DNA from: Devosia sp. 1566
Lineage (GTDB): Bacteria > Pseudomonadota > Alphaproteobacteria > Rhizobiales > Devosiaceae
Reading direction: 5' to 3'
Length of the DNA: 64,000 nucleotides
Assembly (NCBI RefSeq): GCF_004005995.1
Contig: NZ_CP034767.1
Location: 2,480,001 to 2,544,000 of the forward strand
Positions 19,360 to 27,798 of this stretch are shown piece after piece. The notes below the pieces were generated by a model, which did no database searches, was not told the origin of the DNA, and worked only from the letters and a program-made list of their open reading frames with translations. Within the stretch, counting starts at the first letter, position 1. The number at the start of each line of letters is the position of its first letter. The translations under genes were made by a program, and so were the position numbers.

Positions 19360-20887
19360 TGCTTGCCTCCGTGGCGCCATGGACCCCGCCCATCAGCAAG
19401 CCGATTTCTTCCACACTCACCTCGCCCACCGGCCGCGCCGCCGAGAGGCGGCCCAGATTGATCACCGCCAGCGTGTCGCACAGCGCCAGCAGTTCATCGA
19501 GATCCTGGCTGATCACGACGATGGCCGAGCCTTCCGCCGCCAGATCCACCAGCGCCTGGTGGATGGCCGCCGCTGCGCCGGCATCGACGCCCCAGGTCGG
19601 CTGGCTCACCACCAGCACGCTTGGGCGCTGCAGGATTTCGCGCCCCATGATGTATTTCTGCAGATTGCCGCCCGAGAGCGATCCCGCCATCGAGCCCGGG
19701 CCTAGCGCCTTGACGGCAAAATCGGCGATCACCTTGCCCGTATAGGTCTTGGCCGCGCCGGAATTGATCAGGCCCAGCATCACCATGCCAAGCCGATCGC
19801 GCGCCGTCAGCACCGAATTGTCCGCCAGCGAGAACTCGCCCACCGCCGCATGGCCATTGCGCTCTTCGGGCACGGCACAGAGCCCGCGTTTGCGCCGGCC
19901 GGTCGTATTGAGCAGCCCCAGCGGATAGCCATCGAGCGTGATGGCTTCCTTGTTATCGCCCAGGATTTCCCCGCTCAGCGCATCGAGCAGCGCGTTCTGC
20001 CCATTGCCCGCCACCCCGGCAATGCCGAAGATTTCGCCCGCTCGGACGGTAAAGCTCACATCATTGACCGGCACGTCAAAATGGCCGGTCTTGTGCGTCG
20101 AAAGCCGCGACACGACGAGCTTGGGCGCGCCCAGCTGCCGCCCCTTGGCCCGCACGATGTCGCGCAGGCCCGTGCCGATCATCTTTTCGGCCATGGAGCG
20201 CGACGTTTCCTGCTTGGGATCGCAGGTATCCACGAGCTTGCCGCCCCGCAGGATCGTCGCCGTATCGCACAACGCCTTGATCTCATCGAGCTTGTGGGAA
20301 ATGTAGAGGATCGAACAGCCCTGCGCCGCCAGCTTGCGCAGCACTTCAAAAAGCTGCTCCACTTCCTGCGGCGTCAAAACCGAAGTGGGCTCGTCCATGA
20401 TCAAGAGCTTGGGGTCGAGCAAGAGCGCGCGCACGATCTCGATGCGCTGCCGCTCCCCCACCGACAAGGTCGCGACCGTCCGGTGCGGATCGAGCAGCAG
20501 CCCATAGGTGTGCATCACCTCGCGAATGCGGGCCTCGAGCTCGCGCGACTTGAGCGAGCCATCCATGCCCAGCGCAATGTTTTCGAGGACGGTCAGCGCT
20601 TCAAACAGGGAAAAATGCTGGAACACCATGCCGATGCCCAGCTTGCGGGCGGCCTTGGGATTGGTGATCACCACCGGCTCGCCATTCCAGCGGATTTCGC
20701 CGGCATCGGGCTGCATGATCCCATAGATCATTTTGACCAGCGTCGACTTGCCGGCCCCGTTCTCGCCCAGCAGCGCATGGATTTCGCCGGGCTTGACGCC
20801 AAAGGAGATATTGTCATTGGCAAGAACGCCGGGAAACTGCTTGGTGATCCCGGTCAATTGCAGTCGCAACGGCATGCTAGCGTCCAT
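19343..20887 (-). CDS. BMP-type ABC transporter ATP-binding protein, two fused ABC domains
   Basis: 514 residues. Domain 1 (about 1-250): Walker [17 protein letters not shown], signature LSVGERQRIEIVRAL, Walker B LLIMDEPTSVLTP. Domain 2 (about 260-500): the Walker A is degenerate (AGVAGNGQNALLDALSG, lacking the GKST), signature LSGGNLQKYIMGRE, and the Walker B Asp-Glu is replaced (VLVVSQPTWGVD), as is usual for YufO/NupO-like and RbsA-like ATPases with one weak site. Start at ATG 20887 with GAGGG upstream, overlapping the xdhC end by 11 bases. Energises the two permeases that follow. Confidence 0.9.
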   Translation of the reverse strand: MDASMPLRLQLTGITKQFPGVLANDNISFGVKPGEIHALLGENGAGKSTLVKMIYGIMQPDAGEIRWNGEPVVITNPKAARKLGIGMVFQHFSLFEALTVLENIALGMDGSLKSRELEARIREVMHTYGLLLDPHRTVATLSVGERQRIEIVRALLLDPKLLIMDEPTSVLTPQEVEQLFEVLRKLAAQGCSILYISHKLDEIKALCDTATILRGGKLVDTCDPKQETSRSMAEKMIGTGLRDIVRAKGRQLGAPKLVVSRLSTHKTGHFDVPVNDVSFTVRAGEIFGIAGVAGNGQNALLDALSGEILGDNKEAITLDGYPLGLLNTTGRRKRGLCAVPEERNGHAAVGEFSLADNSVLTARDRLGMVMLGLINSGAAKTYTGKVIADFAVKALGPGSMAGSLSGGNLQKYIMGREILQRPSVLVVSQPTWGVDAGAAAAIHQALVDLAAEGSAIVVISQDLDELLALCDTLAVINLGRLSAARPVGEVSVEEIGLLMGGVHGATEASNAVPA

Positions 20888-21740
20888 CCACGGCCCTCAG
20901 TTCCCTGGCGCCCTGTACATGCCCAATGTCAGCTTCCCGCCGACCAATCTGAACCATAATTTCTGCCGCCGCTAGTGCCGCAATGACTTCGGGGCGCTTA
21001 TCCCCAAGCCCTTGGCGGCCAATAGGTGAAACGAGCCGCTGGAGGGCCGCAGGGTCCCCTCCTTCGGCGCGAAACCAGCTGCTGAACCTGGCGCGCTTGG
21101 TCGCCGATCCCACCATGCCGATATAAGGACTGTCCGCCCGCTCCAGCGCTTCCTTGGCGAGCAGGAAATCGAGCGCATGGTCATGGGTCAGAATCACAAA
21201 ACTGCTGCCCGGCGGCGCCGACCGGATCGCCGCTTCCGGCAGTGGCGTGAGCCGCGCCTCGACGCCTGCCGGCAAGCCAACCAGCTCGCTTGCCCGCGTA
21301 TCCACCACATGTGCCTGCACCGGCAACAGCGCCAGCGCCTGGGCCAATGCCCGCCCTACATGACCGGCACCAAACACGAAGACATGCGGCAACGCCCGAT
21401 CTTCCGCCGCCACCCGTTCGAGCAGGGCTTCGCGCAGGGCGGCATCGGCATGGCGCAACTGCACCCCGACACGGCCGCCGCAACATTGCCCGATCTCGGG
21501 CCCCAGCGGCACATCCATGGCCGCTTCCGCCTGCCCCGAGGCTAGCAGGCGCCGCGCATGGTCGATCACCATATGCTCGAGCGCCCCGCCCCCGATCGTA
21601 CCGAAAATCCCCTGCGCTCCCACCAGCATGAACGTGCCCTGCTCGCGCGGGCTCGACCCGCGCACCCGCGTCAGCTCACAGGCAATTGCCTCGCTGTTGG
21701 CGCGAAGGAAAGATTGCAGCTGGGGCAGGCTCAAGGTCAT
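20877..21740 (-). CDS. xdhC: Xanthine dehydrogenase maturation factor
   Basis: Binds molybdenum cofactor, helps sulfurate it and inserts it into XdhB (family knowledge). 287 residues: N-terminal XdhC block ACELTRVRGSSPREQGTFML (about 21-40) and GTIGGGALEHMVI, Cys-rich GPEIGQCCGGRVGVQL, then a C-terminal Rossmann domain with FVFGAGHVGRALAQAL (about 125), THDHALDFLLAKEAL and YIGMVGSATKRARF. The ATG has AGGGACGG upstream. It is separated from xdhB by 115 bp that hold a palindromic repeat, and overlaps the ABC ATPase gene downstream. Confidence 0.92.
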   Translation of the reverse strand: MTLSLPQLQSFLRANSEAIACELTRVRGSSPREQGTFMLVGAQGIFGTIGGGALEHMVIDHARRLLASGQAEAAMDVPLGPEIGQCCGGRVGVQLRHADAALREALLERVAAEDRALPHVFVFGAGHVGRALAQALALLPVQAHVVDTRASELVGLPAGVEARLTPLPEAAIRSAPPGSSFVILTHDHALDFLLAKEALERADSPYIGMVGSATKRARFSSWFRAEGGDPAALQRLVSPIGRQGLGDKRPEVIAALAAAEIMVQIGRREADIGHVQGARELRAVDGR

Positions 21741-21795
21741 GACAGCCGTCCCTGCAAGGAGGCGTGCAGGCTGATCGCCCTGCTTTGGGCTCGCG

Positions 21796-21834
21796 CCCTC
21801 CCTCCCCCTTGAGGGGAGGGCCGGGGTGGGGGTC
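21796..21834. repeat. GC-rich palindromic repeat, copy 2 (inside the xdh operon)
   Basis: CCCTCCCCCTTGAGGGGAGGG core followed by CCGGGGTGGGGGTCC, nearly identical to copies 1 and 4. It sits between xdhB and xdhC, so within a transcript. There it may form a stable hairpin that tunes the level of downstream mRNA, as such elements do elsewhere; that role is inferred. Confidence 0.8.
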
Positions 21835-21855
21835 CAACCGTCGGGCGCAAAACCA

Positions 21856-24183
21856 TCACCCCCGCGCTTCCTGCTTCAACCGCTCGCACCCCATCAGCAC
21901 CCGCTCGGGGGTCACTGGCGTGTCGAGCCGCGGCGGCAGCTTGTAATCGGCCATCGCAGCCACTGCCATCGAGAGCGCTTCCACCACGCTCATCGCCAGC
22001 ATCAGCGGCGGCTCGCCCACCGCCTTGGAGCGCCCGATCGTGGGCTCGCTGTTCTCGGACCATTCCGCCAGCCGCACATTGAACACCGGCGGCACGTCGC
22101 TTGCGAGCGGGATCTTGTAGGTCGAAGGCGCCTTGGTGCGCAGCTGCCCCTTGGCGTCCCACCACAATTCTTCGCTCGTCAGCCACCCCATGCCCTGGAT
22201 GAACCCGCCCTCGATCTGCCCGAGGTCAAGCGCCGGATTGAGCGACTTGCCGACATCATGCAGGATATCGACCCGATCCACCTGGTATTCGCCGGTGAGC
22301 GTATCGATGGTGACCTCCGAAACCGAGGCGCCATAGGAATAATAGTAGAACGGTTGCCCGCGTCCGGTGGCCCGATCCCAATGAATCTTGGGGGTCTTGT
22401 AGAAGCCCGCCGCCCAGAGCTGCACGCGGTTGAGATAAGCCGAGGCCACCAGTTCCGTGAATGGCACGAACTCGTCGCCCGCCATGATGCCCTGGGGCAC
22501 CCAGACGATCTCGGCCTCATCGCACTGGTAGAGCTTGGCGGCATGGGTGGCGAGGCGCTCCTTGATCTGCCGAGCCGCATCCCAGGCGGCCATGCCATTG
22601 AGGTCCGAACCCGAAGAGGCTGCCGTGGCCGACGTGTTGGGCACTTTGGCGGTCGAGGTCGTCATGATCTTGATGCGGTCGAGCCCGACGCAGAAGGCTT
22701 CCGCCAGCACCTGCGCCACCTTGGTATGGAGCCCCTGCCCCATTTCCGTGCCGCCGTGATTAAGCTGGATCGTGCCGTCCTTGTAGACATGCACCAGCGC
22801 CCCGCCCTGGTTGTACCAGGTCGCGGTGAACGAGATCCCGAACTTGACCGGCGTCAGCGCAATCCCTTTTTTCAGCACCGGGCTCGTGGCATTGAACGCC
22901 AGCACTGCCCGGCGCCGCGCCTGATAGTCCGAACTGGCCTCCAGCTCGCTCACCACCCTGTGGATCACATTGTCGGTGATCGTTTGGTGGTAGGGCGTCA
23001 CATTGTTGCTGTCGGTGCCATAGAAATTGGCCTTGCGGATCTCCAGCGGATCCTTGCCGAGGCTATAGGCGATTTCCTCTATCCAGCGTTCCGCCGCCAG
23101 CATCCCCTGCGGCCCGCCAAAGCCGCGAAACGCGGTGTTGGATACAGTGTTGGTGTAAAGCGGCTCCGAGCGCGCCCGCACCGCGGGATACCAATAGGCA
23201 TTGTCGCAGTGAAACAGCGCCCGGTCCGTCACCGGTCCCGAAAGGTCCGAGGAGAACCCGGCCCGCGCGCCATACACGGCATCCACCGCCTCGATGCGGC
23301 CGGCTTCATCATAGCCCACATCATAGTCGACGACGAAATCGTGCCGCTTGCCGGTCGCCGTCATGTCGTCATCGCGGTCGGGCCGGATCTTGCAGGCGCG
23401 GTTCCATTTCTTGGCCGCCAGCGCCGCCACAGCGGCAAAGAGGTTCCCCTGCGTTTCCTTGCCACCAAAGCCGCCGCCCATCCGGCGCACATTGATCGTC
23501 ACCGCGTGGTGCCCGATCCCGAGCACCTGCGCCACCATCAGCTGCACTTCACTGGGGTGTTGGGTCGAGGCATAGATCGTCACATCCTCGTCTTCGCCCG
23601 GAATGGCAAAGGCGATCTGCCCCTCAAGATAGAAGTGATCCTGCCCGCCGATAACGACGCTGCCCTTGACCCGCTTGGGCGCAGCCTTGAGCCCCGCCTC
23701 CACATCGCCACGCTGCAAGGTCAAGGGATCGACCACGAGCTTGCCGCCCGCCGCCTGCGCCGCGCGCACATCGCCGATAAAGGGCAGTTCTTTGTAATCG
23801 ACCACGGCGAGATGCGCCGCGCGCCGCGCCTGGTCGCGCGTTTCGGCCAGTACCGCAAACAGCGGCTGCCCCCAGAACTGCACCTTGCCTTCCGCAAAGA
23901 TCGGCTCGTCATGCCGGTGGCTGGGGCTGATGTCGTTTTCGCCCGAAATATCGGCCGATGTCAGCACGCCGATCACCCCGGGCGCGGCCAGCACCGGGGC
24001 AAAATCGATGCCGAGGATTTCCGCATGCGCCCGCGTCGACAGCGCCAGATAGGCATGCATCGTGCCCCGCGGCTCGATCATATCGTCGATATATTCGGCC
24101 GTGCCCGCCACATGCTTAGGGCCGCTATCATGGCGGGTGGGCTGATGCAGGGTCGAACGCAGCAGGGTCGGATGCTTGTTCAT
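21856..24183 (-). CDS. xdhB: Xanthine dehydrogenase, molybdopterin-binding subunit
   Basis: Large catalytic subunit; oxidises hypoxanthine to xanthine and xanthine to urate in the cytoplasm. 775 residues. Seen: N-terminal HQPTRHDSGPKHVAGTAEYIDD, Moco contacts VRRMGGGFGGKETQ (about residue 262) and FRGFGGPQGM (about 363), GALVHVYKDGTIQLNHGGTE (about 478), and the C-terminal GEPPLMLAMSVVEAL whose Glu is the base. The start is ATG 24183, sharing one base with the xdhA stop (TGATG) and preceded by AGAGG; a GTG one codon upstream is also possible. Confidence 0.94.
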   Translation of the reverse strand: MNKHPTLLRSTLHQPTRHDSGPKHVAGTAEYIDDMIEPRGTMHAYLALSTRAHAEILGIDFAPVLAAPGVIGVLTSADISGENDISPSHRHDEPIFAEGKVQFWGQPLFAVLAETRDQARRAAHLAVVDYKELPFIGDVRAAQAAGGKLVVDPLTLQRGDVEAGLKAAPKRVKGSVVIGGQDHFYLEGQIAFAIPGEDEDVTIYASTQHPSEVQLMVAQVLGIGHHAVTINVRRMGGGFGGKETQGNLFAAVAALAAKKWNRACKIRPDRDDDMTATGKRHDFVVDYDVGYDEAGRIEAVDAVYGARAGFSSDLSGPVTDRALFHCDNAYWYPAVRARSEPLYTNTVSNTAFRGFGGPQGMLAAERWIEEIAYSLGKDPLEIRKANFYGTDSNNVTPYHQTITDNVIHRVVSELEASSDYQARRRAVLAFNATSPVLKKGIALTPVKFGISFTATWYNQGGALVHVYKDGTIQLNHGGTEMGQGLHTKVAQVLAEAFCVGLDRIKIMTTSTAKVPNTSATAASSGSDLNGMAAWDAARQIKERLATHAAKLYQCDEAEIVWVPQGIMAGDEFVPFTELVASAYLNRVQLWAAGFYKTPKIHWDRATGRGQPFYYYSYGASVSEVTIDTLTGEYQVDRVDILHDVGKSLNPALDLGQIEGGFIQGMGWLTSEELWWDAKGQLRTKAPSTYKIPLASDVPPVFNVRLAEWSENSEPTIGRSKAVGEPPLMLAMSVVEALSMAVAAMADYKLPPRLDTPVTPERVLMGCERLKQEARG

Positions 24184-25649
24184 CACGCCACCTCTCGTTT
24201 CAGCCGCACCTGACCGCCCGTGCTTTCATGGAAAAACCGGCGCAACAAATTCTGCGCCACCAGCAGCCGGTATTCGGCCGAAGCGCGCATATCGCTGATC
24301 GGCTGATAATCCTGCGCGAAAGCTTCCACGGCCCCCTCGATCGTCTCGAGGCTCCAGGGCTTGCCGACCAGCGCCGCTTCCACCGCCCGAGCCCGCTTTG
24401 GCGTCGCCGCCATGCCGCCAAAGGCGATCCGCGCCATTCCCACGCTCCTGGCATCGTTGACGAACACCCGGAACGCCCCGCAGACCGAGGAAATATCCTC
24501 CTCGCGGCGCTTGGAGACCTTATAAACCGCGAACCGCTCGCCCGCCGGCAGATGCGGCACGGTCACGCTTTCCACGAACTCTCCGGGCTCGCGATCCTGC
24601 TTGCCATAGGCAAGGAAATAGTTCTCGAGCTTGATCTCGCGCCGGTGCTCGCCACGCCGCAGCGTCAGCTTGGCCCCGAGCGCAATCAGCGCCGGCGGCG
24701 TATCCCCGATGGGCGAGCCATTGGCGATATTGCCCCCGATCGTGCCCATATTGCGCACCTGCTCGCCCGCCAGCCGGCTCCACAGCTCCTCCATGGCGGG
24801 GAAATAGCTCTGCAGGATCGGCAGCGCCTCGGAATAGCTCACCCCGGCGTAAAACCGCACTTCGCTGTCGTTCTCGGCGATGCGCTTGAGCTCCGGCAAA
24901 TGGTTGATGAAAATGGCCGGCCCGATCGGGCGCAGGAACTTGGTGACCCAAAGCCCCACATCGGTGGACCCAGCGACAATCGTCGCCTCCGGGTTCTGCT
25001 CATAAACCTCGGCGAAATCATCCAGGCTGGCCGGCACGATGATCCGCTCCGCCCCTTCCCCGATCTCCACCCGCCTGCCGTCATTGAGCGCGAGGATCCG
25101 CCCCTTGAGCGCGATCCGCTCCGCCCGCAGCGGATCGGCCTCGGGGGCGCCATAGGTCGAGATCGCCTGCGCGGCCCGGATGATCGGCGCGTAGCCCGTG
25201 CAGCGGCACAGGTTCCCCTGCAGCGCCTTTTCCACCGCGCGCTGGCTCGGCTGCGGGTCGCGCATCCACAGACCATAGAGCGACATCACGAACCCGGGCG
25301 TGCAGAACCCGCATTGCGAGCCATGGTGATCCACCATCGCCTGCTGCACCGGATGCAGCGTGCCATCCTTGGCCGCCAGGTGCTCGATCGTCACCACATG
25401 CGTGCCATGCAGGCTCGCGACGAACCGGATACAGGCCGTGACGCTGTCATAGATGATCTCGTCGCCGATCACCCGCCCCACCAGCACGGTGCAGGCCCCG
25501 CAGTCGCCCTCGGCGCAGCCTTCCTTGGAGCCGCGCAAGCCGCGCTCGAGCCGCAGGAAATCGAGCAGCGTCTGCTCGGGCCGCACCTGGTCCAGCACTA
25601 CGTCCTGGTCGTTGAGGATAAAGCGGATTGCATTTGCAGTGTCGGCCAT
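24183..25649 (-). CDS. xdhA: Xanthine dehydrogenase, iron-sulfur/FAD subunit
   Basis: 488 residues. N-terminal plant-type [2Fe-2S] domain with GCAEGDCGACTVLVG (about 45-59), then the second cluster domain QCGFCTPGFVMSLYG (about 112) and GNLCRCTGYAPIIRA (about 148). FAD domain follows with ATIVAGSTDVGLWVTK (about 223) and GGNIANGSPIGDTPPALIALG (about 308), and a C-terminal CO-dehydrogenase flavoprotein domain. Passes electrons from XdhB to NAD. The ATG overlaps the uraH stop by one base (TGATG), so uraH-xdhA-xdhB are translated as a coupled set. Confidence 0.94.
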   Translation of the reverse strand: MADTANAIRFILNDQDVVLDQVRPEQTLLDFLRLERGLRGSKEGCAEGDCGACTVLVGRVIGDEIIYDSVTACIRFVASLHGTHVVTIEHLAAKDGTLHPVQQAMVDHHGSQCGFCTPGFVMSLYGLWMRDPQPSQRAVEKALQGNLCRCTGYAPIIRAAQAISTYGAPEADPLRAERIALKGRILALNDGRRVEIGEGAERIIVPASLDDFAEVYEQNPEATIVAGSTDVGLWVTKFLRPIGPAIFINHLPELKRIAENDSEVRFYAGVSYSEALPILQSYFPAMEELWSRLAGEQVRNMGTIGGNIANGSPIGDTPPALIALGAKLTLRRGEHRREIKLENYFLAYGKQDREPGEFVESVTVPHLPAGERFAVYKVSKRREEDISSVCGAFRVFVNDARSVGMARIAFGGMAATPKRARAVEAALVGKPWSLETIEGAVEAFAQDYQPISDMRASAEYRLLVAQNLLRRFFHESTGGQVRLKREVA

Positions 25650-26005
25650 CAGCTGCCCCGATAAGTGGAATAGGCAAAAGGGCTCACCAGCAGCGGCACA
25701 TGGTAATGCTTGTCTTCGCTGATCGTAAACCGCACCGGCACCACGTCCAGAAATGCCGCTTCGGGCTCCATCCCCAGCCGGGCGAAATATTGCCCCACAT
25801 GGAAATGGATCTCGAACTCGCCATGCTGGAACTGCTCGCCTTCGAGCAGCGGCTGGTCCACCCGGCCGTCGGCATTGGTATAGCTTTCGGCAATATGGTG
25901 ATTATGGTCGCCATGCACAAACAACAGGTCGAGGCGCATGCCCCGCGCCGGCGTGCCGTTCATGGTATCGAGTACATGCGTCGTCAGGCGTCCTGAACCC
26001 GCCAT
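25649..26005 (-). CDS. uraH: 5-Hydroxyisourate hydrolase
   Basis: Hydrolyses 5-hydroxyisourate, the PuuD product, to OHCU. The 118-residue transthyretin-related protein shows the diagnostic N-terminal LTTHVLDTMNGTPARGM and the C-terminal tetrapeptide YRGS, which together with the N-terminal His defines the family. The start ATG at 26005 has GGAAG about 11 bases upstream. It is first in the long xdh operon and divergent from puuE-uraD; the 155-bp gap between them carries a candidate operator. Confidence 0.95.
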   Translation of the reverse strand: MAGSGRLTTHVLDTMNGTPARGMRLDLLFVHGDHNHHIAESYTNADGRVDQPLLEGEQFQHGEFEIHFHVGQYFARLGMEPEAAFLDVVPVRFTISEDKHYHVPLLVSPFAYSTYRGS

Positions 26006-26070
26006 TATTCTTCTACTTCCCTAGTCCCCGGCCCGCGAGATTAAACCAATAGCGCCAGCGGGCAACGCCT

Positions 26071-26094
26071 AATTTTTACCAGCTGGTCCAAATT
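26071..26094. promoter_or_regulatory. Candidate operator in the uraH / puuE-uraD divergent region
   Basis: AATTTTTACCAG/CTGGTCCAAATT, a 24-bp inverted repeat with 10 of 12 arm positions matching and a perfect ACCAGCTGGT centre. Its AT-rich arms stand out in GC-rich DNA. It lies 66 bp before the uraH start and 67 bp before puuE, right for shared control of both purine operons. The regulator is not in the window. Confidence 0.5.
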
Positions 26095-26160
26095 TGTGCA
26101 TCTTGGTGCGACGCCCGCGACTCATTAGTCTCGCCCCGACACTTGCCCGGAACTTCTCTC

Positions 26161-27579
26161 ATGAATCGTTACCCCCGCGACATGCATGGTTATGGCCCCA
26201 CCCCGCCCCACGCCAACTGGCCCGGCGGCGCCCATATCGCAGTGCAGTTCGTGCTGAACTACGAGGAAGGGGGCGAAAACAACATCCTGCATGGTGACGC
26301 GGGCTCGGAAGCCTTTCTCGCCGATGTGGTGGGCGCCGCTCCCTGGCCCGGCCTTCGCCACTGGAACATCGAGTCCATGTATGAATATGGTGCTCGCGCC
26401 GGCTTCTGGCGGCTCCATCGCCTGTTCACCGAAGCCCGGCTGCCCGTCACAATCTATGGCGTCGCCACCGCCCTCATGCGCGCCCCCGCTCAGCTTGCCG
26501 CCATGCAGGATGCAGGGTGGGAAATCGCCAGCCACGGCCTCAAATGGGTCGAGCACAAGGACATGCCCGCCGAACTCGAGCGCGAGCAGATCCGCGAGGC
26601 CATCCGCCTGCACACCATCGCCACCGGCAGCCGCCCCTTGGGCTGGTATACCGGCCGCTGCTCGCTCAACACCGTCGATCTCGTGTCAGAAGAAGGCGGC
26701 TTTGCCTATGTCTCGGACACCTATGATGACGACCTGCCCTATTGGCGCGTCCACCAGAACCGGCCGCAGCTCATCCTTCCCTATACGCTCTCGGCCAATG
26801 ACATGCGCTTTGTCACCGCCTCGGGCTTTGACAATGGCGAGGAATATTTCCAGTTCCTCAAGGACAGCTTTGATTGCCTTTATGCCGAAGGCCAGGCCGG
26901 CTCACCCAAGATGATGTCGATTGGCCTGCATTGCCGGCTCGTCGGCCAGCCCGGCCGGTTCCAGGGCCTCAAGAAGTTCATCGACTACATCAAGAGCTTC
27001 CCCCAAGTCTGGGTCCCGACTCGCCTCCAGATCGCCGAGCACTGGACGCGCGAGCACCCCTACCAGGCCCCGGCGCTGGTTCCGAGCCGGCTGCCCAAGC
27101 CCGAATTCGTCGAGCGTTTCGGCTCGATCTTCGAGCACTCCCCCTGGATCGCCGAGCGCGCCTGGGATGGCGAACTCGCCCCCGCCAACGACACCGCCAT
27201 CGGCCTGCATTTCGCTTTGCGCACCCAGTTCCGCCTCGCCAGCGATGAAGAACGCCTCGCCGTGCTGCGCGCCCACCCCGATCTGGCCGGCAAGCTCGCC
27301 ACCGCCAGGCGCCTCACCGAGGCCTCCACCGCCGAACAGGCTTCCGCGGGCCTCGATGCCCTCACCGACGACGAACGCGCCGAATTCACCCGTCTCAACA
27401 CCGCCTACGTGGAAAAATTCGGTTTTCCCTTCATCATCGCCGTGCGCGACAACACCAAGGCCACCATCCTCGCCGCCTTCCGCCAGCGCCTCGACAACAG
27501 CCCTCAGGCCGAGTTCACCACGGCCTGCCGCCAAGTCGAACGGATCGCCCAACTCCGCCTCCAGGCCATCCTGCCCTAG
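26161..27579 (+). CDS. puuE: Fused allantoinase (PuuE) and OHCU decarboxylase (UraD)
   Basis: 472 residues with two enzymes in one chain. Residues 1-300 are a polysaccharide-deacetylase-fold allantoinase (YPRDMHGYGPTPPHANWPGG, AVQFVLNYEEGGENN, SHGLKWVEHKDM, LGWYTGRCSLNT), which opens allantoin to allantoate. Residues about 310-472 are UraD: FEHSPWIAERAW with the catalytic His, LRAHPDLAGKLA and EKFGFPFIIAVRDN. UraD acts two steps after urate oxidation and PuuE on its product, so the fusion joins consecutive steps. ATG 26161 begins the conserved region; a TTG-type start at 26143 is possible. Two palindromic repeats lie beyond the stop. Confidence 0.93.
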   Translation: MNRYPRDMHGYGPTPPHANWPGGAHIAVQFVLNYEEGGENNILHGDAGSEAFLADVVGAAPWPGLRHWNIESMYEYGARAGFWRLHRLFTEARLPVTIYGVATALMRAPAQLAAMQDAGWEIASHGLKWVEHKDMPAELEREQIREAIRLHTIATGSRPLGWYTGRCSLNTVDLVSEEGGFAYVSDTYDDDLPYWRVHQNRPQLILPYTLSANDMRFVTASGFDNGEEYFQFLKDSFDCLYAEGQAGSPKMMSIGLHCRLVGQPGRFQGLKKFIDYIKSFPQVWVPTRLQIAEHWTREHPYQAPALVPSRLPKPEFVERFGSIFEHSPWIAERAWDGELAPANDTAIGLHFALRTQFRLASDEERLAVLRAHPDLAGKLATARRLTEASTAEQASAGLDALTDDERAEFTRLNTAYVEKFGFPFIIAVRDNTKATILAAFRQRLDNSPQAEFTTACRQVERIAQLRLQAILP

Positions 27580-27593
27580 CCACTCTTTCTTCA

Positions 27594-27629
27594 CCTCCCC
27601 CTCGACGGGGGAGGCCGGGTGGGGGTGCG
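27594..27629. repeat. GC-rich palindromic repeat, copy 3 (divergent member)
   Basis: CCTCCCCCTCGACGGGGGAGG followed by CCGGGTGGGGGTGCG. The centre differs from the other copies (TCGA instead of TTGA) but arms and tail match. It follows the puuE-uraD stop by 14 bases and may act as a 3' hairpin. Confidence 0.75.
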
Positions 27630-27682
27630 AAAGCCCCAAAGCTCTTAGCTTATCCAAGCCACTCCCAAACCCTCAGCTCCTG

Positions 27683-27724
27683 CCCTCCCTCCCCCTTGAG
27701 GGGAGGGATCGAGGGTGGGGGTTC
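27683..27724. repeat. GC-rich palindromic repeat, copy 4
   Basis: CCCTCCCTCCCCCTTGAGGGG core then AGGGATCGAGGGTGGGGGTT; close to copies 1 and 2. Copies 3 and 4 lie head to tail within 130 bp between convergent puuE-uraD and the methyltransferase gene, with nothing else seen in that 219-bp gap. Confidence 0.8.
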
Positions 27725-27798
27725 CGGCGCCCGGGCTGACCCAGGATCCACCGCAGAGACGCGACGCAAACCCCGCCACGCAGCGGTGACCAAAAGCC

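Noticed and set aside
21826..24213. A 795-residue open frame on the plus strand across xdhB
   Set aside because: Mirror of the xanthine dehydrogenase large subunit, low-complexity and with no recognisable motif.
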